Shown piece after piece: positions 45,644-54,991 of a stretch of DNA of 64,000 nt. Both the position numbers and the translations under genes were made by a program. Origin of the DNA: Microbacterium sp. MYb54 (lineage in GTDB: Bacteria; Actinomycetota; Actinomycetes; Actinomycetales; Microbacteriaceae); assembly GCF_002979515.1 (NCBI RefSeq), contig NZ_PCPA01000006.1:124001-188000 (forward strand), in the 5' to 3' direction. The notes below the pieces were generated by a model, which was given only the letters and a program-made list of their open reading frames with translations, had not been told where the DNA came from and searched no databases. How positions within the stretch are numbered: position 1 is the first letter of the stretch; the number at the start of each line of letters is the position of its first letter.

Positions 45644-46731
45644 GCGGTCCTCCGGTAGGGAAGGGAGTGGATGCCGCGGGCGGCTCCGCGTCGTCGCAGC
45701 GAGTCGACGAACACGAGCACGCGGGCCACGGCGTTGTACAGGTCTTCGGGGATCTCCTGGCCGAGCTGGCACGCGGCGTGCAGGGCTCGGGCGAGCGTGA
45801 TCTCGCGCACCAGCGGCACCCCTGCGCGCACGGCCTCGTCACGGATGCGCTCCGCGATCACGCCGCTGCCCTTCGCGACGACCTTGGGGGCTGCGCGGCC
45901 GGGCTCGTACCGCAGCGCGACCGCGATGTGGGTCGGGTTGACCACGACGACATCGGAGCCGGCGACGGCGGCGATCATGCGGTTGCGGCTGACGGCGAGC
46001 TGACGCGAACGCCGCTGCTGGCGGATGAGCGGGTCACCCTCGGAGTTCTTGTTCTCGTCGCGGATCTCGCGCTTGGTCATGCGGGTGTGCTTGCGGTTGC
46101 GGCGCATCACGACGAACATGTCGATCGCCGCGAGAGCGAGCCCGACGCCGATCGCGGTCTGCAGCAACGCGATCGTGCCCTCGGACGCGGTGCCGAGAAG
46201 ACGCGAGATCGAGTGCGCTCCACTGGCGGTGAGCACGGGCATCAGGCTCGCGATCACGAACCACAGCGCGATGCCGATGGCGGCGGTCTTCAGCAGGGCC
46301 TTGGCGCCCTCCCAGAGCGCCTGCATGCCGAACACCCGGCGGATCCCGTTGACGAGGTTGAACTGCTCGAAGCGTCCGTTGAGCGGTTTCAGGTGCACGC
46401 CACCCTGGATGACGGCTCCGATCAGCGTGACGATGGCGACGGCGGCCAGCATCACCGTGAGCGTCGGGAGCACCGAGGCGAGGCCCCGGCCGAGGGCTGC
46501 GAGTGCCGCCTCAGGCGTGGGGGCGTCGACCAGGGAGGTCAGCGTGAGCAGCTGTTCCGTGCCGGCTGATGCGCCGAGGGCGATGGCTGCGGGCATCGTG
46601 ACGGCCGCTGCGCCGATCCCCAACCAGGCCGTGAGGTCCTGGCTGCGCGACAGACGCCCCTTCTTCCTGGCTTCGCCGAGGTGCTTGTCGGTCGCCTTCT
46701 CGCTGCGTTCTCCGCTGTCGGTGCCGCTCAC
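45640..46731 (-). CDS. flhB: flagellar export apparatus protein FlhB
   Basis: 363 residues. Starts at a GTG overlapping the fliR stop. Four membrane helices follow a charged N-terminus (ERSEKATDKHLGEARKKG). The autocleavage motif NPTH is at 265-268, where FlhB cuts itself to switch export from hook to filament substrates with FliK. All active residues are present. Confidence 0.97.
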   Translation of the reverse strand: MSGTDSGERSEKATDKHLGEARKKGRLSRSQDLTAWLGIGAAAVTMPAAIALGASAGTEQLLTLTSLVDAPTPEAALAALGRGLASVLPTLTVMLAAVAIVTLIGAVIQGGVHLKPLNGRFEQFNLVNGIRRVFGMQALWEGAKALLKTAAIGIALWFVIASLMPVLTASGAHSISRLLGTASEGTIALLQTAIGVGLALAAIDMFVVMRRNRKHTRMTKREIRDENKNSEGDPLIRQQRRSRQLAVSRNRMIAAVAGSDVVVVNPTHIAVALRYEPGRAAPKVVAKGSGVIAERIRDEAVRAGVPLVREITLARALHAACQLGQEIPEDLYNAVARVLVFVDSLRRRGAARGIHSLPYRRTA

Positions 46732-47489
46732 TCGTGCACCCCCTGCATCATCCGCAGCGCCTGTGCGGCGAGGGCATCGACGATGCCGGGGAGCACGGCG
46801 TAGACGGTGCCGGCGAGCAGCAGCGTCAGCAGGATCTTCACCGGGAAGCCCATGGCGAAGGCGTTCAGCGCCGGTGCCACACGCGTGATCAGTCCGAGGC
46901 CGACGTCGGCGAGGAACAGCACGAGCACGAGCGGGCCGGCGATCTGCACGGCGGCGAGCATCAGCTGGGTCACACCGTCGACCAGGAGCTCGGCGGGGCC
47001 TGCTATCTCGAACATGCCGTCGACGGGCACGGCCTCGAAGCTGCGGGCGAGACCCGCGAGGATCAGCTGGTAGCCCCCGGAGGCGAAGAGCAGGGTCAGC
47101 GCCGTCAGGTGGAAGAGCCTCGTGAACTGGGCGCCGTTCACGAGCGAATGCGGGTCGAAGGCCTGCGCGAGCTGGAACCCGCCGAACACGTCGATCAGGC
47201 TGCCAGCGGCCTGGAGGGCGGCGAAGCACACCAGCACGAGGAAGCCCAGGAGGGAACCGGTGACCAGCTGCAGCACCAGGGCGCCGAGGAAGGGCCCGGT
47301 GTCGAGATTCTCGTAGCCGGGGGCGACGGCCGTGCCGACGGCGAGCGAGAGACCGATCGCGAGCATCGCCTTCACCCGCACCGGGATCGCCCCGTAGGAG
47401 AAGGGCGGGGCGATCATGATGAACGCCGTGATGCGCACGGCGGCGAGCATCGTGGCCTCCAGCCAGGCGAAGTCGATCGGGATGTACAC
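46728..47489 (-). CDS. fliR: flagellar biosynthetic protein FliR
   Basis: 253 residues with six membrane helices; the FGGFQLAQAFDP patch and the family helix signature near PVKILLTLLLAG are visible. Part of the FliPQR export pore. Its start at 47489 is 4 bases after the fliQ stop and its end overlaps flhB. Confidence 0.96.
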   Translation of the reverse strand: MYIPIDFAWLEATMLAAVRITAFIMIAPPFSYGAIPVRVKAMLAIGLSLAVGTAVAPGYENLDTGPFLGALVLQLVTGSLLGFLVLVCFAALQAAGSLIDVFGGFQLAQAFDPHSLVNGAQFTRLFHLTALTLLFASGGYQLILAGLARSFEAVPVDGMFEIAGPAELLVDGVTQLMLAAVQIAGPLVLVLFLADVGLGLITRVAPALNAFAMGFPVKILLTLLLAGTVYAVLPGIVDALAAQALRMMQGVHE

Positions 47490-47493
47490 GCGG

Positions 47494-47766
47494 TCATCCG
47501 CTCAGCAGCGAGGGGATGCGGGCGAACATCTCGTTCGTGAAGGCGATCATCTCCGCGATCATCCAGTTCCCCGAGATGAGCAGCGCGATTCCGACCGCGA
47601 CGATCTTGGGCACGAACGACAGCGTCACCTCCTGCACCTGGGTGATGGACTGCAGCAGCGAGATGGCGAACCCGACCACGAGCGCGGTGACGAGGACCGG
47701 TGCAGCGAGCTTCGCCGCGATGATCAGCCCCTGGGTGCCGATGTCGATGACAGCCTCCGGGCTCAT
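47494..47766 (-). CDS. fliQ: flagellar biosynthetic protein FliQ
   Basis: 90 residues with two membrane helices, the normal FliQ size. The motif SLLQSITQVQEVTLSFVPKI is diagnostic. Start overlaps the fliP stop. Confidence 0.96.
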   Translation of the reverse strand: MSPEAVIDIGTQGLIIAAKLAAPVLVTALVVGFAISLLQSITQVQEVTLSFVPKIVAVGIALLISGNWMIAEMIAFTNEMFARIPSLLSG

Positions 47767-48578
47767 CCGACCCCTCCGTAACTCTCCAGGAGGGCACGGA
47801 TTATGAGCCCCCAGCCGTCGACGAGGATGAACAGCAGGATCTTGAACGGCAGCGAGATCATGACGGGCGGGAGCATCATCATGCCCATCGACATCAGGGC
47901 CGCAGCCACGACGAGGTCGATGACCAGGAACGGGATGAAGATCACGAAGCCGATGATGAACGCGGCCCGCAGCTCGGAGATCATGAACGCGGGGATGAGC
48001 GTGTACATCGGAACGCTCGAGGGGTCCTCGGGGTTGGGCTGACCGGCCATCCGCGTCATGAGGGCGAGGTCTTCTTCGCGCGTGAAGCGGAGCATCCACT
48101 CCTGCAGCGGCAGCTGACCGATGTCGATCGCCTGCGTGAAGGTGAGGGTGCCGTCGATGTATGGCTGCACGGCGACCGTGTTGATCTCGGTGAGCACCGG
48201 CCACATGATGAACAACGACAGGAAGAGCGAGAGGCCGGCCAGCACCTGGTTCGGCGGGATGGTCGGCAGCGAGAGGGCGTTCCTGGTCATCGCGAGCACG
48301 ACGAAGATCTTCGTGAACGACGACATCATCAGAAGCAGAGCCGGGGCGACCGAGAGCAGGGTGATGCCCAGCAGGGTCAGGATCGATCCTGAGGGACCGC
48401 CGTCGACCCCGTTGATGTCGATCGTCACGCCCTCACCGGGATCATCCGGCGTCACCTGGGCGTGGGCCGCGGTGCCCGTGAGGAGCGTCATCACGACGAC
48501 CAGCGCGAATGCGGCGGCGAGGATCAGCGCGATTCTTCGCAGCGCTCGCCCGTCGACGACCCCACGGGGAGCGCTCAT
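47763..48578 (-). CDS. fliP: flagellar biosynthetic protein FliP
   Basis: 271 residues. A cleavable signal peptide (hydrophobic 15-38, AHAQ) is followed by the FliP core (TLLSVAPALLLMMSSFTKI and RNALSLPTIPPNQVL). Start at 48578 overlaps the fliO stop. Forms the pentameric export pore with FliQ and FliR. Confidence 0.97.
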   Translation of the reverse strand: MSAPRGVVDGRALRRIALILAAAFALVVVMTLLTGTAAHAQVTPDDPGEGVTIDINGVDGGPSGSILTLLGITLLSVAPALLLMMSSFTKIFVVLAMTRNALSLPTIPPNQVLAGLSLFLSLFIMWPVLTEINTVAVQPYIDGTLTFTQAIDIGQLPLQEWMLRFTREEDLALMTRMAGQPNPEDPSSVPMYTLIPAFMISELRAAFIIGFVIFIPFLVIDLVVAAALMSMGMMMLPPVMISLPFKILLFILVDGWGLIIRALLESYGGVG

Positions 48579-49057
48579 CGCGTGCGCCGGATGGCCTCGG
48601 CGGTCTGCCGCCAGGTTTCGGGGGAGAGGATGGAACCGCGCAGCGGATCGTTGCGGTGGCGCACGCGGCGCTGAGGCGCAGGTTCCATCGACGTGGTGCG
48701 CGCCGTCTCGGTCAGGGCGGTGGCGGCGAGGATGCGGTCGAACTCCTCGGCGTCGGAGGCCGCGTCCGATGTGGCTTCCGACCACGCAGGACGAGCCTGT
48801 TCGTCCGCGAGGCCGGTGGCCTTGACCGGCAGTCGATCGACGACGCTCACGCCGTGCTCGGTGACGCCGAGGACGTACCGGGCGTCATCGGTCTGGATGA
48901 CCACGATCTGCGCCTTCGGGCCGACGCCCTGGCGTCCGAGCACCGTGATGACCTCACCGTCGCGACGGCGCGCCTGCGTGCGTGCGATGCGGCGCTGCAG
49001 GAACCAGAGCACCCCGAGCACGGCCGCGAGCGAGAGCACGACCCGGAGGCCGAGCAT
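48575..49057 (-). CDS. fliO: flagellar biosynthetic protein FliO
   Basis: 160 residues. One N-terminal membrane helix (2-20), then basic RRIARTQARRR and a small beta-rich region, typical of FliO, which helps FliP assembly. The ATG at 49057 is 14 bases after the fliN stop without a clear ribosome site. A CTG 12 bases further upstream, giving MDDLMLGLRV, is an alternative start that is closer to other family members. Confidence 0.8.
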   Translation of the reverse strand: MLGLRVVLSLAAVLGVLWFLQRRIARTQARRRDGEVITVLGRQGVGPKAQIVVIQTDDARYVLGVTEHGVSVVDRLPVKATGLADEQARPAWSEATSDAASDAEEFDRILAATALTETARTTSMEPAPQRRVRHRNDPLRGSILSPETWRQTAEAIRRTR

Positions 49058-49071
49058 GAGGTCGTCCAGGG

Positions 49072-49731
49072 TCAGGCCTCGACGTTCTCGAGGATGCGGG
49101 TGATGCGCACCGCGTAGTCCTGGTCGACGACGACGACCTCGCCGTGCGCGATGATGCGTCCGTTGAGCTTGATGTCGGCCGGAGCGCCGGCAGAGCGGTC
49201 GAGCTCGACGATGCGCCCAGGCTCCAGATCGAGCACGTCACGCACCGCCATCCTGGTGCGTCCGATCTCCACCGTGAGCTCCATCTCGACGCCCGCGATG
49301 CGGTGCAGCCGACGCGAGGAGTTCGAGGCTCCGGCCGGAGCGCGGGTGACGATCACGGCGAGACGCCCGATCGTGTGATCAGCGTCGTCCTGCAGGTCGA
49401 AGAGCTGCGCTGCCGGGTCGGCGAAGAGAGCCGAGGCATCGCCGATCGTGGCGTCGCCGAGGGCACCGGATCCGAGAGCGCTCGTCGAGGCGTCGAGGGC
49501 ATCGCGGAGCCGGTCGGTGAGCGGGGTGCCACCGAGGCCGTCGACGAGGATCTCGGGTTCGAACAGCTGCACGGCCAACTGCGCGCTCGCCTCGCCGACG
49601 AACTGCACGATCACGGCGTCGCCGGTGTCGCCGGAGACCTGCGAGGCGCGGGCGACGAGAGGAGAGGCGGTCGGCAGCGACGCGGCGAAGGCGGCCGCGA
49701 CGGCGGTTTCGTAGGTGGTGGTGGTTGTCAC
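49072..49731 (-). CDS. fliN: flagellar motor switch protein FliN (FliN/FliY)
   Basis: 219 residues. The C-terminal 80 residues form the SpoA/FliN domain (EMELTVEIGRTRMAVRDVLDLEPGR). The N-terminal about 130 residues resemble the CheC-like half of FliY but I see no clear phosphatase motif. Start is a GTG overlapping the fliM stop. Confidence 0.92.
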   Translation of the reverse strand: MTTTTTYETAVAAAFAASLPTASPLVARASQVSGDTGDAVIVQFVGEASAQLAVQLFEPEILVDGLGGTPLTDRLRDALDASTSALGSGALGDATIGDASALFADPAAQLFDLQDDADHTIGRLAVIVTRAPAGASNSSRRLHRIAGVEMELTVEIGRTRMAVRDVLDLEPGRIVELDRSAGAPADIKLNGRIIAHGEVVVVDQDYAVRITRILENVEA

Positions 49732-50660
49732 GCTGGCTCCTCGGCGAAGGCGGGATCGGGAACGGTGGTGGTGACGACGCATGCCAGTCGCGCCCCGGCG
49801 CTGCCGACGGCGGCCGTGGCGACGATCTGGTCGTCGACGGCGAGGACCATCGGCCGGTCGGCCGAGTGCGGGAACGCGATGATGTCGCCGACTGCCAGAT
49901 CCAGCACCTCGCGCGGCAGCACAGCACGCGGAGCCAGTCGCAGTGCGAGCTCGACCGGTGTGACCTCCACCTGGCGGCGAACGAGGCCCGGGGCCGCCGA
50001 ACGGTCGGTGTCGGAGGGGCGCACGGTGAAGCCGGCGATGACGGAGGCCGGCAGCATGACGCTCGTCGGCACTGTCCGGCCGGCGAGGCGCATCGAGAAT
50101 CGCGCGACGATGACCGGTTCGCCGGCCGCAGCCACCTGGGCGAACTGCGAGCTGTACTGGATGCCGCTCACGGTCACCCCGACCGGCAGCAGGCCGTCCA
50201 GCGCTCCGGTGAGGTGGTCGATCGCGTCGACGATCAGCGACCTGATCAGGGCCTGCTCGATCGGGGTGAACGTGCGTTCCTCTGAGGCGGACGCTGCTCG
50301 CCCGCCGACCATCTGCACGATCCAGGCCGTTGCGGCGGAGGTCGGCAGCTGCACGATGAGGCGCTCTTCGGAGTCCGGCAGCGCGCACACGATCATGGTG
50401 GTGGTCGTCGGCAGCGACTGGGCGTACTCGCTGTAGGTCATCATGCCGACGTGCTCGACGGCGATGGTGGCGCGTACGTGGATCTTCGCCGAGAGCTGGG
50501 CGGACCACTGCCGGGAGAACGTCTCGAAAGCGAGTTCCAGGGACCGGGTGTGCTCTCGCGAGAGGGTCGCCGAGCGGCCGAAGTCGTACACCTCGACTTC
50601 GGCGGTCTTCGTCGCCGTCCCTGCGCGCACATCTGAGCGCACGCTGTCCTCGATCACCAC
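49728..50660 (-). CDS. fliM: flagellar motor switch protein FliM
   Basis: About 310 residues. The middle domain core YDFGRSATLSREHTRSLELAFE and the C-terminal SpoA domain are clear. The N-terminal EIDALL motif that binds phosphorylated CheY in other FliM proteins is not present after the most likely start. GTG at 50660 and GTG at 50657 are both possible; no Shine-Dalgarno sequence is seen. A 49-base gap separates it from motB, where some operons carry fliL. Confidence 0.9.
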   Translation of the reverse strand: MVIEDSVRSDVRAGTATKTAEVEVYDFGRSATLSREHTRSLELAFETFSRQWSAQLSAKIHVRATIAVEHVGMMTYSEYAQSLPTTTTMIVCALPDSEERLIVQLPTSAATAWIVQMVGGRAASASEERTFTPIEQALIRSLIVDAIDHLTGALDGLLPVGVTVSGIQYSSQFAQVAAAGEPVIVARFSMRLAGRTVPTSVMLPASVIAGFTVRPSDTDRSAAPGLVRRQVEVTPVELALRLAPRAVLPREVLDLAVGDIIAFPHSADRPMVLAVDDQIVATAAVGSAGARLACVVTTTVPDPAFAEEPA

Positions 50661-50709
50661 GAACCGGACTATCGGGCGGTGATCGGCGTGCGTTAGGTGG
50701 AAGAGCGGG

Positions 50710-51519
50710 TCAGGAAGACGGCTTTCCCGCCTGGGCCTGGGGGATGAGCGCGCGCACCTCCTCTTTGGCATCGGAGAGGATGACGATGTCGACCCGGCGG
50801 TTCTGCGCCAGCGCCTCGGGCGCGTCGCCCGCGGCGACCGGACGGGTGTCGCCGAATCCGACCGACTTCAGGTGTGCAGGCGGGAGTCCCGAGGCCTCGA
50901 CGAGATGCCGCAGCACCTGGGTGGAACGGCCCGACGACAACTCCCAGTTGGTGGGGTAGGGGGCGACCGATCCGCGGACGTCGGCATGGCCCTCGACCGA
51001 GATCTCGTTCGGGGTGGTGACCAGCACCGACCCGAGCGCATCGAGCACCAGGACGGCGGTGGAGCTGAGGGTCGTGCTGTTCGTGGTGAAGAACGTCTCG
51101 GCGCTCACGAGTCCGATCGTGAGGCCCCGCTCGTCGATCGTGAAGGTGACATCGGCTTCGAGTCCGTTCTGGGCGAGCACCTGGCGCAACCGCTCGCGGA
51201 GGGCGGAGAGCTCACTGAACTCGGTCTGCGCCGCGGCGAGGTCGACGTCGGCGAAGTCCTCGCCCTTCTCGTCGACCAGCTCAGGAGGCACGACCACACC
51301 CGTCGTGACATCGACGTCGTCGGACGGCTCCTGGCCGAAGCCGGTCGCGAGGGAGGCGCTGAGGGCCTCGAACTTCTCCTGGTCGACGGTCGACATCGCG
51401 AACAGCACGATGAACATGCACATCAGCACCGTCACCATGTCCATGTAGGACGCCATCCACCGCTCGTCCGGACCGCTGTGCTCCTCCTGGGGCACGCGGC
51501 GACGGGCACGGACGCTCAT
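50710..51519 (-). CDS. motB: flagellar motor stator protein MotB
   Basis: 269 residues. One membrane helix with the proton-carrying Asp27 (SYMDMVTVLMCMFIVLFAMS), a linker, and an OmpA-like peptidoglycan-binding domain (about 135-260, VEGHADVRG and NRRVDIVI). Overlaps motA by 4 bases. Makes the proton-driven stator with MotA. Confidence 0.96.
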   Translation of the reverse strand: MSVRARRRVPQEEHSGPDERWMASYMDMVTVLMCMFIVLFAMSTVDQEKFEALSASLATGFGQEPSDDVDVTTGVVVPPELVDEKGEDFADVDLAAAQTEFSELSALRERLRQVLAQNGLEADVTFTIDERGLTIGLVSAETFFTTNSTTLSSTAVLVLDALGSVLVTTPNEISVEGHADVRGSVAPYPTNWELSSGRSTQVLRHLVEASGLPPAHLKSVGFGDTRPVAAGDAPEALAQNRRVDIVILSDAKEEVRALIPQAQAGKPSS

Positions 51520-52325
51520 GACGCCTGCTCCGTCTCCTCGGCTGCTCGGGTGCGGGCGTGACGGCCGGAGCGGGCGGAGGGGCGCTCGGACACGAGGGCG
51601 CGCAGGCGCTCTCCGACGAACTGCGGCGGGGCGCCGGCCTGGATCGCGAGCATGCCCTCCATGAGCACGGTCATGCGTTCGAGCTCGAGCTCGCCGAGAC
51701 GCTGGAGGCGTCCGCCGATGGGCAGCCAGATGAAGTTGGCCGAGAGCAGACCCCACAACGTCGCCACGAATGCCGTCGCGATCATGGGACCGAGGGTGTC
51801 GGGCTTGTCGAGCTTCTCCAGCACATGCGTGAGGGAGACGACGGTGCCGATGATGCCGACCGTGGGCGCGAAGCCGCCGAGCGTCATGTAGAAGCGTGAG
51901 GCGGTGCGGTTGCGGGCGGCGGTCGAGGTGAGCTCATCCTCCAGCAGGGTCCGCAGGTCTTCCGCATCCGTGCCGTCGGCGATGCTCTGCAGAGCCTGCC
52001 GCAGGAACGGATCCTTCTCGTCCTCCAGCCCCTGCTCGAGGGCGAGGAGCCCTTCGGCGCGCGCCTTCTCGGCGTAGCCGACCACCGTGTCGATCATGCT
52101 CGACGCGGTGCGGCGCTCGCCGCGGAAGGCGCGGGGGAGCGACTTGACCGCATGCAGTGCATCGCGCACGGTGCCGCTCGCGATGCCGACGGCGATCGTG
52201 GCTCCGAAGACCAGCACCATCGGGGCGGGGATCAGCAGCGATCCGATGGTCGCGCCTTCGAGGTTGATCATGGCGATCAGGGCGCCGAACGCGAGGACCA
52301 GCCCGAGGATGAGAGACGGATCCAT
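51516..52325 (-). CDS. motA: flagellar motor stator protein MotA
   Basis: 269 residues, four membrane helices (two N-terminal, two near 155-215) with the cytoplasmic loop containing the charged residues that contact FliG (FRGERRTA...EKARAEGLLALE). Start overlaps the flbD stop. Confidence 0.96.
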   Translation of the reverse strand: MDPSLILGLVLAFGALIAMINLEGATIGSLLIPAPMVLVFGATIAVGIASGTVRDALHAVKSLPRAFRGERRTASSMIDTVVGYAEKARAEGLLALEQGLEDEKDPFLRQALQSIADGTDAEDLRTLLEDELTSTAARNRTASRFYMTLGGFAPTVGIIGTVVSLTHVLEKLDKPDTLGPMIATAFVATLWGLLSANFIWLPIGGRLQRLGELELERMTVLMEGMLAIQAGAPPQFVGERLRALVSERPSARSGRHARTRAAEETEQAS

Positions 52326-52573
52326 CAGAGACCGGCCTCAGAAGCGGGGGCCGCGGAATCCGTTCCGGCAGCGTTGATCATGGCGGCGGCTGCGGCGAGC
52401 ACTCCGGCGCGGAAGCGGGTGATCTGCGCGATCACGTCGTCCATCGTCTCGGTGACGACGAAGGTCGCGCCATCGACCATGATCAGCGTCGTGTCCGGCG
52501 TCGCCTGGACACGTTCGATCAGGTCGGGATTCACCGCGAACCGAGAACGGTTCAGGCGCGTGAGGACGATCAT
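52325..52573 (-). CDS. flbD: flagellar protein FlbD
   Basis: 82 residues. Canonical start MIVLTRLNRSRFAVNPDLIE and the ETMDDVIAQITRFR stretch. GGAG lies 3 bases before the ATG at 52573; a start at 52582 is possible. Short FlbD proteins of Gram-positive flagellar operons lie between flgE and the stator genes; here the upstream flgE is 9 kb away. Confidence 0.93.
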   Translation of the reverse strand: MIVLTRLNRSRFAVNPDLIERVQATPDTTLIMVDGATFVVTETMDDVIAQITRFRAGVLAAAAAMINAAGTDSAAPASEAGL

Positions 52574-52714
52574 GGGCTCCATCCTGGAAAGATCCGTCCG
52601 CGTTCCGGGGAGCACGGACCCGACGGCCCGTCCTGGGCTGTCGGGGGTGACTGTCGGCCGGAGGTCGCTGGGCGTTAGTCAGGCGGATGGCGGAGGAGCT
52701 CGAAGTTCGATCTC

Positions 52715-52758
52715 GTGGCGCAGAAACACACTTGCCGTGAACTGTAAGTCTGCGCCAC
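52715..52758. repeat. inverted repeat in the flagellar/island junction
   Basis: GTGGCGCAGA (52715-52724) pairs exactly with TCTGCGCCAC (52749-52758); inside, ACTT and AAGT also pair, giving a long stem with a 12-base top loop (GCCGTGAACTGT). It lies 15 bases after the acyl-CoA ligase stop (minus strand) and could terminate it. Its length and symmetry also fit a REP/MITE-like dispersed element. Confidence 0.6.
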
Positions 52759-52773
52759 AAGCAGCTGCAGCCC

Positions 52774-54474
52774 TCAGCGATCGGCGAGCAGTCGATCCCG
52801 CACCTGACGACGCAGCACCTTGCCGATGAGCGATCGGGGAAGGTCGTCGACGGCGCTGATGCGGCGGGGCACCTTGTACGGGGTGAGCCGCGTGCGACAG
52901 AAGTCGCGCAGTGCCTCCACGTCGAGGGCAGCGCCGTCGCGGAGGACGACCGCGGCGGCGACGTCTTCGCCACCATGGGGTCGCGGAAGGCCGACGACCG
53001 CGGCGGCGATGACATCGGGGTGCGCAGCCAGCACGTCTTCCACCTCGCTGGGCGACACGTTGAACCCGCCGGTGATGATGAGCTCTTTCAGGCGGTCGAC
53101 GATGCTCACGAATCCATCGGGCGAGACCTGAGCGATGTCGCCGGTGCGGAGCCAGCCATCAGGCAGCAGGGCATCCGCCGTCTCGCCCGGACGCCCCCAA
53201 TAGCCCTGGAAGACCTGCGGTCCGCGGATGAGGAGTTCGCCCGCCTCGCCGGCCGGCCTGTCGACGGTCGGGTCTGCGGGATCGACGACACGGATCTCCG
53301 TGCTCGGGAACGGCACGCCGACCGTGCCGGGACGACGCGTCGGTCCCATCGGGTTGCCGAGCGCGACCGGTGAACTCTCGGTCATTCCATAGCCCTCGAC
53401 GAGGAGGCCTCCGGTCGCCTCCTCCCAGCGCTGCACGGTGGCGACCGGAAGGCTCATGGCTCCGGAAATCGCGAAGCGGACCGTCGAGAGGTCGATCGTG
53501 CCGCGGGCGGCCGCGCGAGCCAGAGCGTCATAGATCGGCGGGACGGCGGGGAGGAAGGTGGGCGGAGCCGAACGTGTCGCCGCCGTGACCAGACCCAGAT
53601 CGAACGCGGGGAAGAGCACGAGTCTCGCCCCGATGCTCATCGCGAAGGTCAGGCACAGGGTCATTCCGTAGGCGTGGAACAACGGCAGCACGCCGTAGAA
53701 CGTCTCCTCGCCGTCGACGAGGCCGGGCACCCATGCTCGTCCCTGCATCGCGTTGGCGCGGAGGTTCGAGTGAGTGAGGATCGCCCCCTTCGGCAAACCC
53801 GTGGTACCGCTGGTGTACTGCAGCAGGGCGGTGTCGTCCAGCGTCGGTCCCGGCACCCGCCGTGAGATCCGCCGGTGATCGGCAAGGCTCTTCCACGCGA
53901 TGAGATGCCGAGCCTTCGGGGCACCGGTCAGCTTCGCGCGCGACTCGCGTGCCTTGGGCACGGGCAGGCGAAGAGCGAGGCGCTTCGAAAGCGGCATCGC
54001 CGCGGTGATGTCGACGCTCACGATGTGCTCGACCCTGACGTCTGCCGGGAAGCCGGCGATCGTGTCGACGGCCTTGTCCCACACGATGGCGATGCGCGCA
54101 CCGTGATCCTCGAACTGGTGCCGCAGCTCGCGGGCGGTGTAGAGGGGGTTGTGCTCGACCACGATCGCGCCGAGTCGGAGGATCGCGTAGAAGGCCACGG
54201 CGTGCTGCGGGCAGTTGGGCAGCACCAGAGCGACGCGATCGCCCTTGCCGACCCCGAGCCGCCGCAGACCCTCGGCGGCGCGCTCGACCTGCTCTCCGAG
54301 CTCCCGGTAGGTCGTGACAGCACCGAAGAAGTCCAGTGCCGGACGCCTGCCGAAAGCTTTCACGCTCGCCGAGAGCATCTCCGGCAACGTCTGCGACGGA
54401 TCCTCGATCTCGGCGGGGACGCCCTCCGCATAGGAGTCGAGCCAGGGGCGAGCGGCGAGCGGAGATTCAGGCAT
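52774..54474 (-). CDS. AMP-dependent fatty-acid/acyl-CoA ligase
   Basis: 566 residues of the ANL superfamily: P-loop-like YTSGTTGLPKGA near 230, the motif EGYGMTESSP near 370 and DGWLRTGDIA near 445, ending in the GKVLRR hinge lysine region. It activates a carboxylate, probably a long-chain fatty acid, to its CoA thioester through an acyl-AMP. The start at 54474 follows AGGATGGAG. It is inside the segment that separates flgE from flbD. Confidence 0.93.
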   Translation of the reverse strand: MPESPLAARPWLDSYAEGVPAEIEDPSQTLPEMLSASVKAFGRRPALDFFGAVTTYRELGEQVERAAEGLRRLGVGKGDRVALVLPNCPQHAVAFYAILRLGAIVVEHNPLYTARELRHQFEDHGARIAIVWDKAVDTIAGFPADVRVEHIVSVDITAAMPLSKRLALRLPVPKARESRAKLTGAPKARHLIAWKSLADHRRISRRVPGPTLDDTALLQYTSGTTGLPKGAILTHSNLRANAMQGRAWVPGLVDGEETFYGVLPLFHAYGMTLCLTFAMSIGARLVLFPAFDLGLVTAATRSAPPTFLPAVPPIYDALARAAARGTIDLSTVRFAISGAMSLPVATVQRWEEATGGLLVEGYGMTESSPVALGNPMGPTRRPGTVGVPFPSTEIRVVDPADPTVDRPAGEAGELLIRGPQVFQGYWGRPGETADALLPDGWLRTGDIAQVSPDGFVSIVDRLKELIITGGFNVSPSEVEDVLAAHPDVIAAAVVGLPRPHGGEDVAAAVVLRDGAALDVEALRDFCRTRLTPYKVPRRISAVDDLPRSLIGKVLRRQVRDRLLADR

Positions 54475-54518
54475 GTCTCCATCCTGCCCGGGATCGCGTT
54501 CCACGGACACCGCACCCG

Positions 54519-54917
54519 TCAACCGACGAACAGGAGCACGATCGACAGGGCGACTGCGGCAGCACCGACGCCGGCCAGCGTGATCCCGAGCACCTGGAAC
54601 GCATGCAGGAGTGGCCGTCGGGGTTCGAATCGCATCAGGGAGGGGTGCCGCTCACTGACGAAGGCATCGACATCTTCGCGTCCGTGCCAGTGGTGGGCTT
54701 CGTCCGCACGGAGCGGGCGTTCGCGGAAGTCGCCCGCGGCGAACCAGCGGGCGCGCGCCCGGCCGCTCTCGTCCTCGACGACCACGACCTCTTGCGGCAG
54801 CCAGGAGTCGTCGTGCACCTTCACAAGCAGCACGATGGCGAGCAGAGGGAGCCCGACCCCGAGGCCGATCCACGAGAGGACCTCGGCGATGGTTCCGACA
54901 GCGTCGACCGCATTCAT
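54519..54917 (-). CDS. membrane protein of unknown function
   Basis: 132 residues, with helix at about 10-30 (VLSWIGLGVGLPLLAIVLLVKV) and a second one at the C-terminus (105-131). Between them is a soluble segment with HHWHGREDVDAFVSERHPS. The frame runs 36 codons upstream; the start at 54917 is chosen because GGAG and GGAGCC lie just before it. No known motif. Confidence 0.6.
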   Translation of the reverse strand: MNAVDAVGTIAEVLSWIGLGVGLPLLAIVLLVKVHDDSWLPQEVVVVEDESGRARARWFAAGDFRERPLRADEAHHWHGREDVDAFVSERHPSLMRFEPRRPLLHAFQVLGITLAGVGAAAVALSIVLLFVG

Positions 54918-54991
54918 GACCGGCTCCGTTTCTCCCAGAGACGACAGTACCGGCCCCGCAACGCTCGATGTCACGCCCGTAGGCTGGCGAT

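Noticed and set aside
44621..45658. 345-residue acidic/His-rich plus-strand frame over flhA
   Set aside because: Reverse-frame reading of the flhA membrane region; composition (many Asp/His/Arg) is typical of a GC-rich shadow.
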